This document shows, piece by piece, positions 23,537-23,720 of a stretch of 23,720 nt of DNA. Every line of letters begins with the position of its first letter. Position 1 is the stretch's first letter. The stretch covers positions 1-23,720 of IMG/VR virus record IMGVR_UViG_3300028361_000125; one strand, 5' to 3'. Under the pieces are notes generated by a model. The model saw only the letters and a list, made by a program, of their open reading frames with translations. It searched no databases and was not told the DNA's origin. Made by a program: the position numbers and the translations under genes. The DNA is from a virus.

Positions 23537-23599
23537 ATGTCTAACACCCCCAAACCCCAAGCTAATAGACTAAACCAACTAATTAAGGAGAAATTATGA
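23537..23599 (+). CDS. 20-residue peptide made largely of the tag
   Basis: ATG at 23537 follows AAAGGAG. The product is MSNTPKPQANRLNQLIKEKL, so half of it is the shared tag followed by a short basic helix. TGA overlaps the next start in an ATGA junction. It could be a leader peptide that delivers ribosomes to the next gene, a degraded relative of the tagged genes, or a functional micropeptide. Confidence 0.5.
   Translation: MSNTPKPQANRLNQLIKEKL
23546..23567 (+). repeat. N-terminal tag element, copy 3
   Basis: The same 22-base element, identical to copy 2. Here it fills most of the first half of the 20-residue peptide gene. Confidence 0.85.
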
Positions 23600-23720
23600 G
23601 TAAATTAACAAAAGAACAAGCCCTAGCAAAGATTGAAGAATTAAAGAAGTACGTTGACCAAGTTGATGTAGAGACTGATAAGCCTATTGGTATAGCTATC
23701 AAATCACGGTATGGCGAGTC
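23596..23720 (+). CDS. Unknown protein, C-terminus cut by right edge
   Basis: ATG at 23596 overlaps the previous stop (ATGA) with AAGGAG upstream. The visible 41 residues start MSKLTKEQALAKIEELKKYV, a helical segment, followed by DQVDVETDKPIGIAIKSRYG. The rest lies outside the window, so no function is proposed. It lacks the shared N-terminal tag. Confidence 0.7.
   Translation, partial: MSKLTKEQALAKIEELKKYVDQVDVETDKPIGIAIKSRYGE

Noticed and set aside
1-23720. Alternative genetic code (stop codon reassignment)
   Set aside because: TGA, TAA and TAG all act as normal stops at gene ends with correct overlaps, and no gene contains in-frame stops.

Overview
The window is part of the genome of a tailed double-stranded DNA bacteriophage, or of a prophage, and it is cut at both ends. 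The standard bacterial code reads every gene cleanly. Most starts carry an AAGGAG-type ribosome-binding site, and genes are packed with short gaps or with 4, 8 or 11-base overlaps. The host cannot be named from the sequence. No integrase, repressor, lysis gene, polymerase or tRNA is visible here.

Minus strand, positions 22300 down to 1: a leftward late operon in the order small protein, terminase small subunit, terminase large subunit, three small genes, portal, two small genes, an acidic scaffold-like protein, major capsid protein, a 59-residue helical protein, a head-decoration-like protein, a coiled-coil protein with a conserved C-terminal domain, a conserved small virion protein, a C1q-like fibre protein, a protein built from sixteen 22-residue repeats, a collar-repeat tail fibre, a Gly/Gln-rich internal virion protein, a 1720-residue ejection-type protein, a head-tail adaptor-like protein, a tail nozzle-like protein with an FnIII-like domain, and a second C1q-like fibre that runs off the left edge. 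There is no tape measure, tail tube or tail assembly chaperone, but there is a giant ejection-type protein next to adaptor and nozzle-like proteins. This suggests a short-tailed (podovirus-like) virion.

Positions 22301-22745: a 445-base divergent control region without a convincing gene. It holds two back-to-back promoter-like sequences (TTGCTw, 17 bases, TGnTAGAmT), alternating GCTTG/CAAGC arms with a perfect DnaA-box match, and a rightward leader that can fold into three consecutive hairpins. The third is a long composite helix of about 97 nt.

Plus strand, 22746 to the right edge: a run of tiny, tightly coupled early-type genes: a 23-residue membrane peptide, a 91-residue protein, a 26-residue double-CxxC zinc-ribbon peptide, a 45-residue phage protein, a 73-residue protein, a 20-residue peptide, and a truncated gene. 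Three of them begin with the same DNA-level element encoding TP(K/N)PQAN.

The most unusual points are the structured leader, the repeated N-terminal tag, a probable ADP-ribosyltransferase-like domain inside the giant virion protein, two hairpins that bracket the scaffold/capsid cassette, and an excess of the heptamer TTGGGCG.
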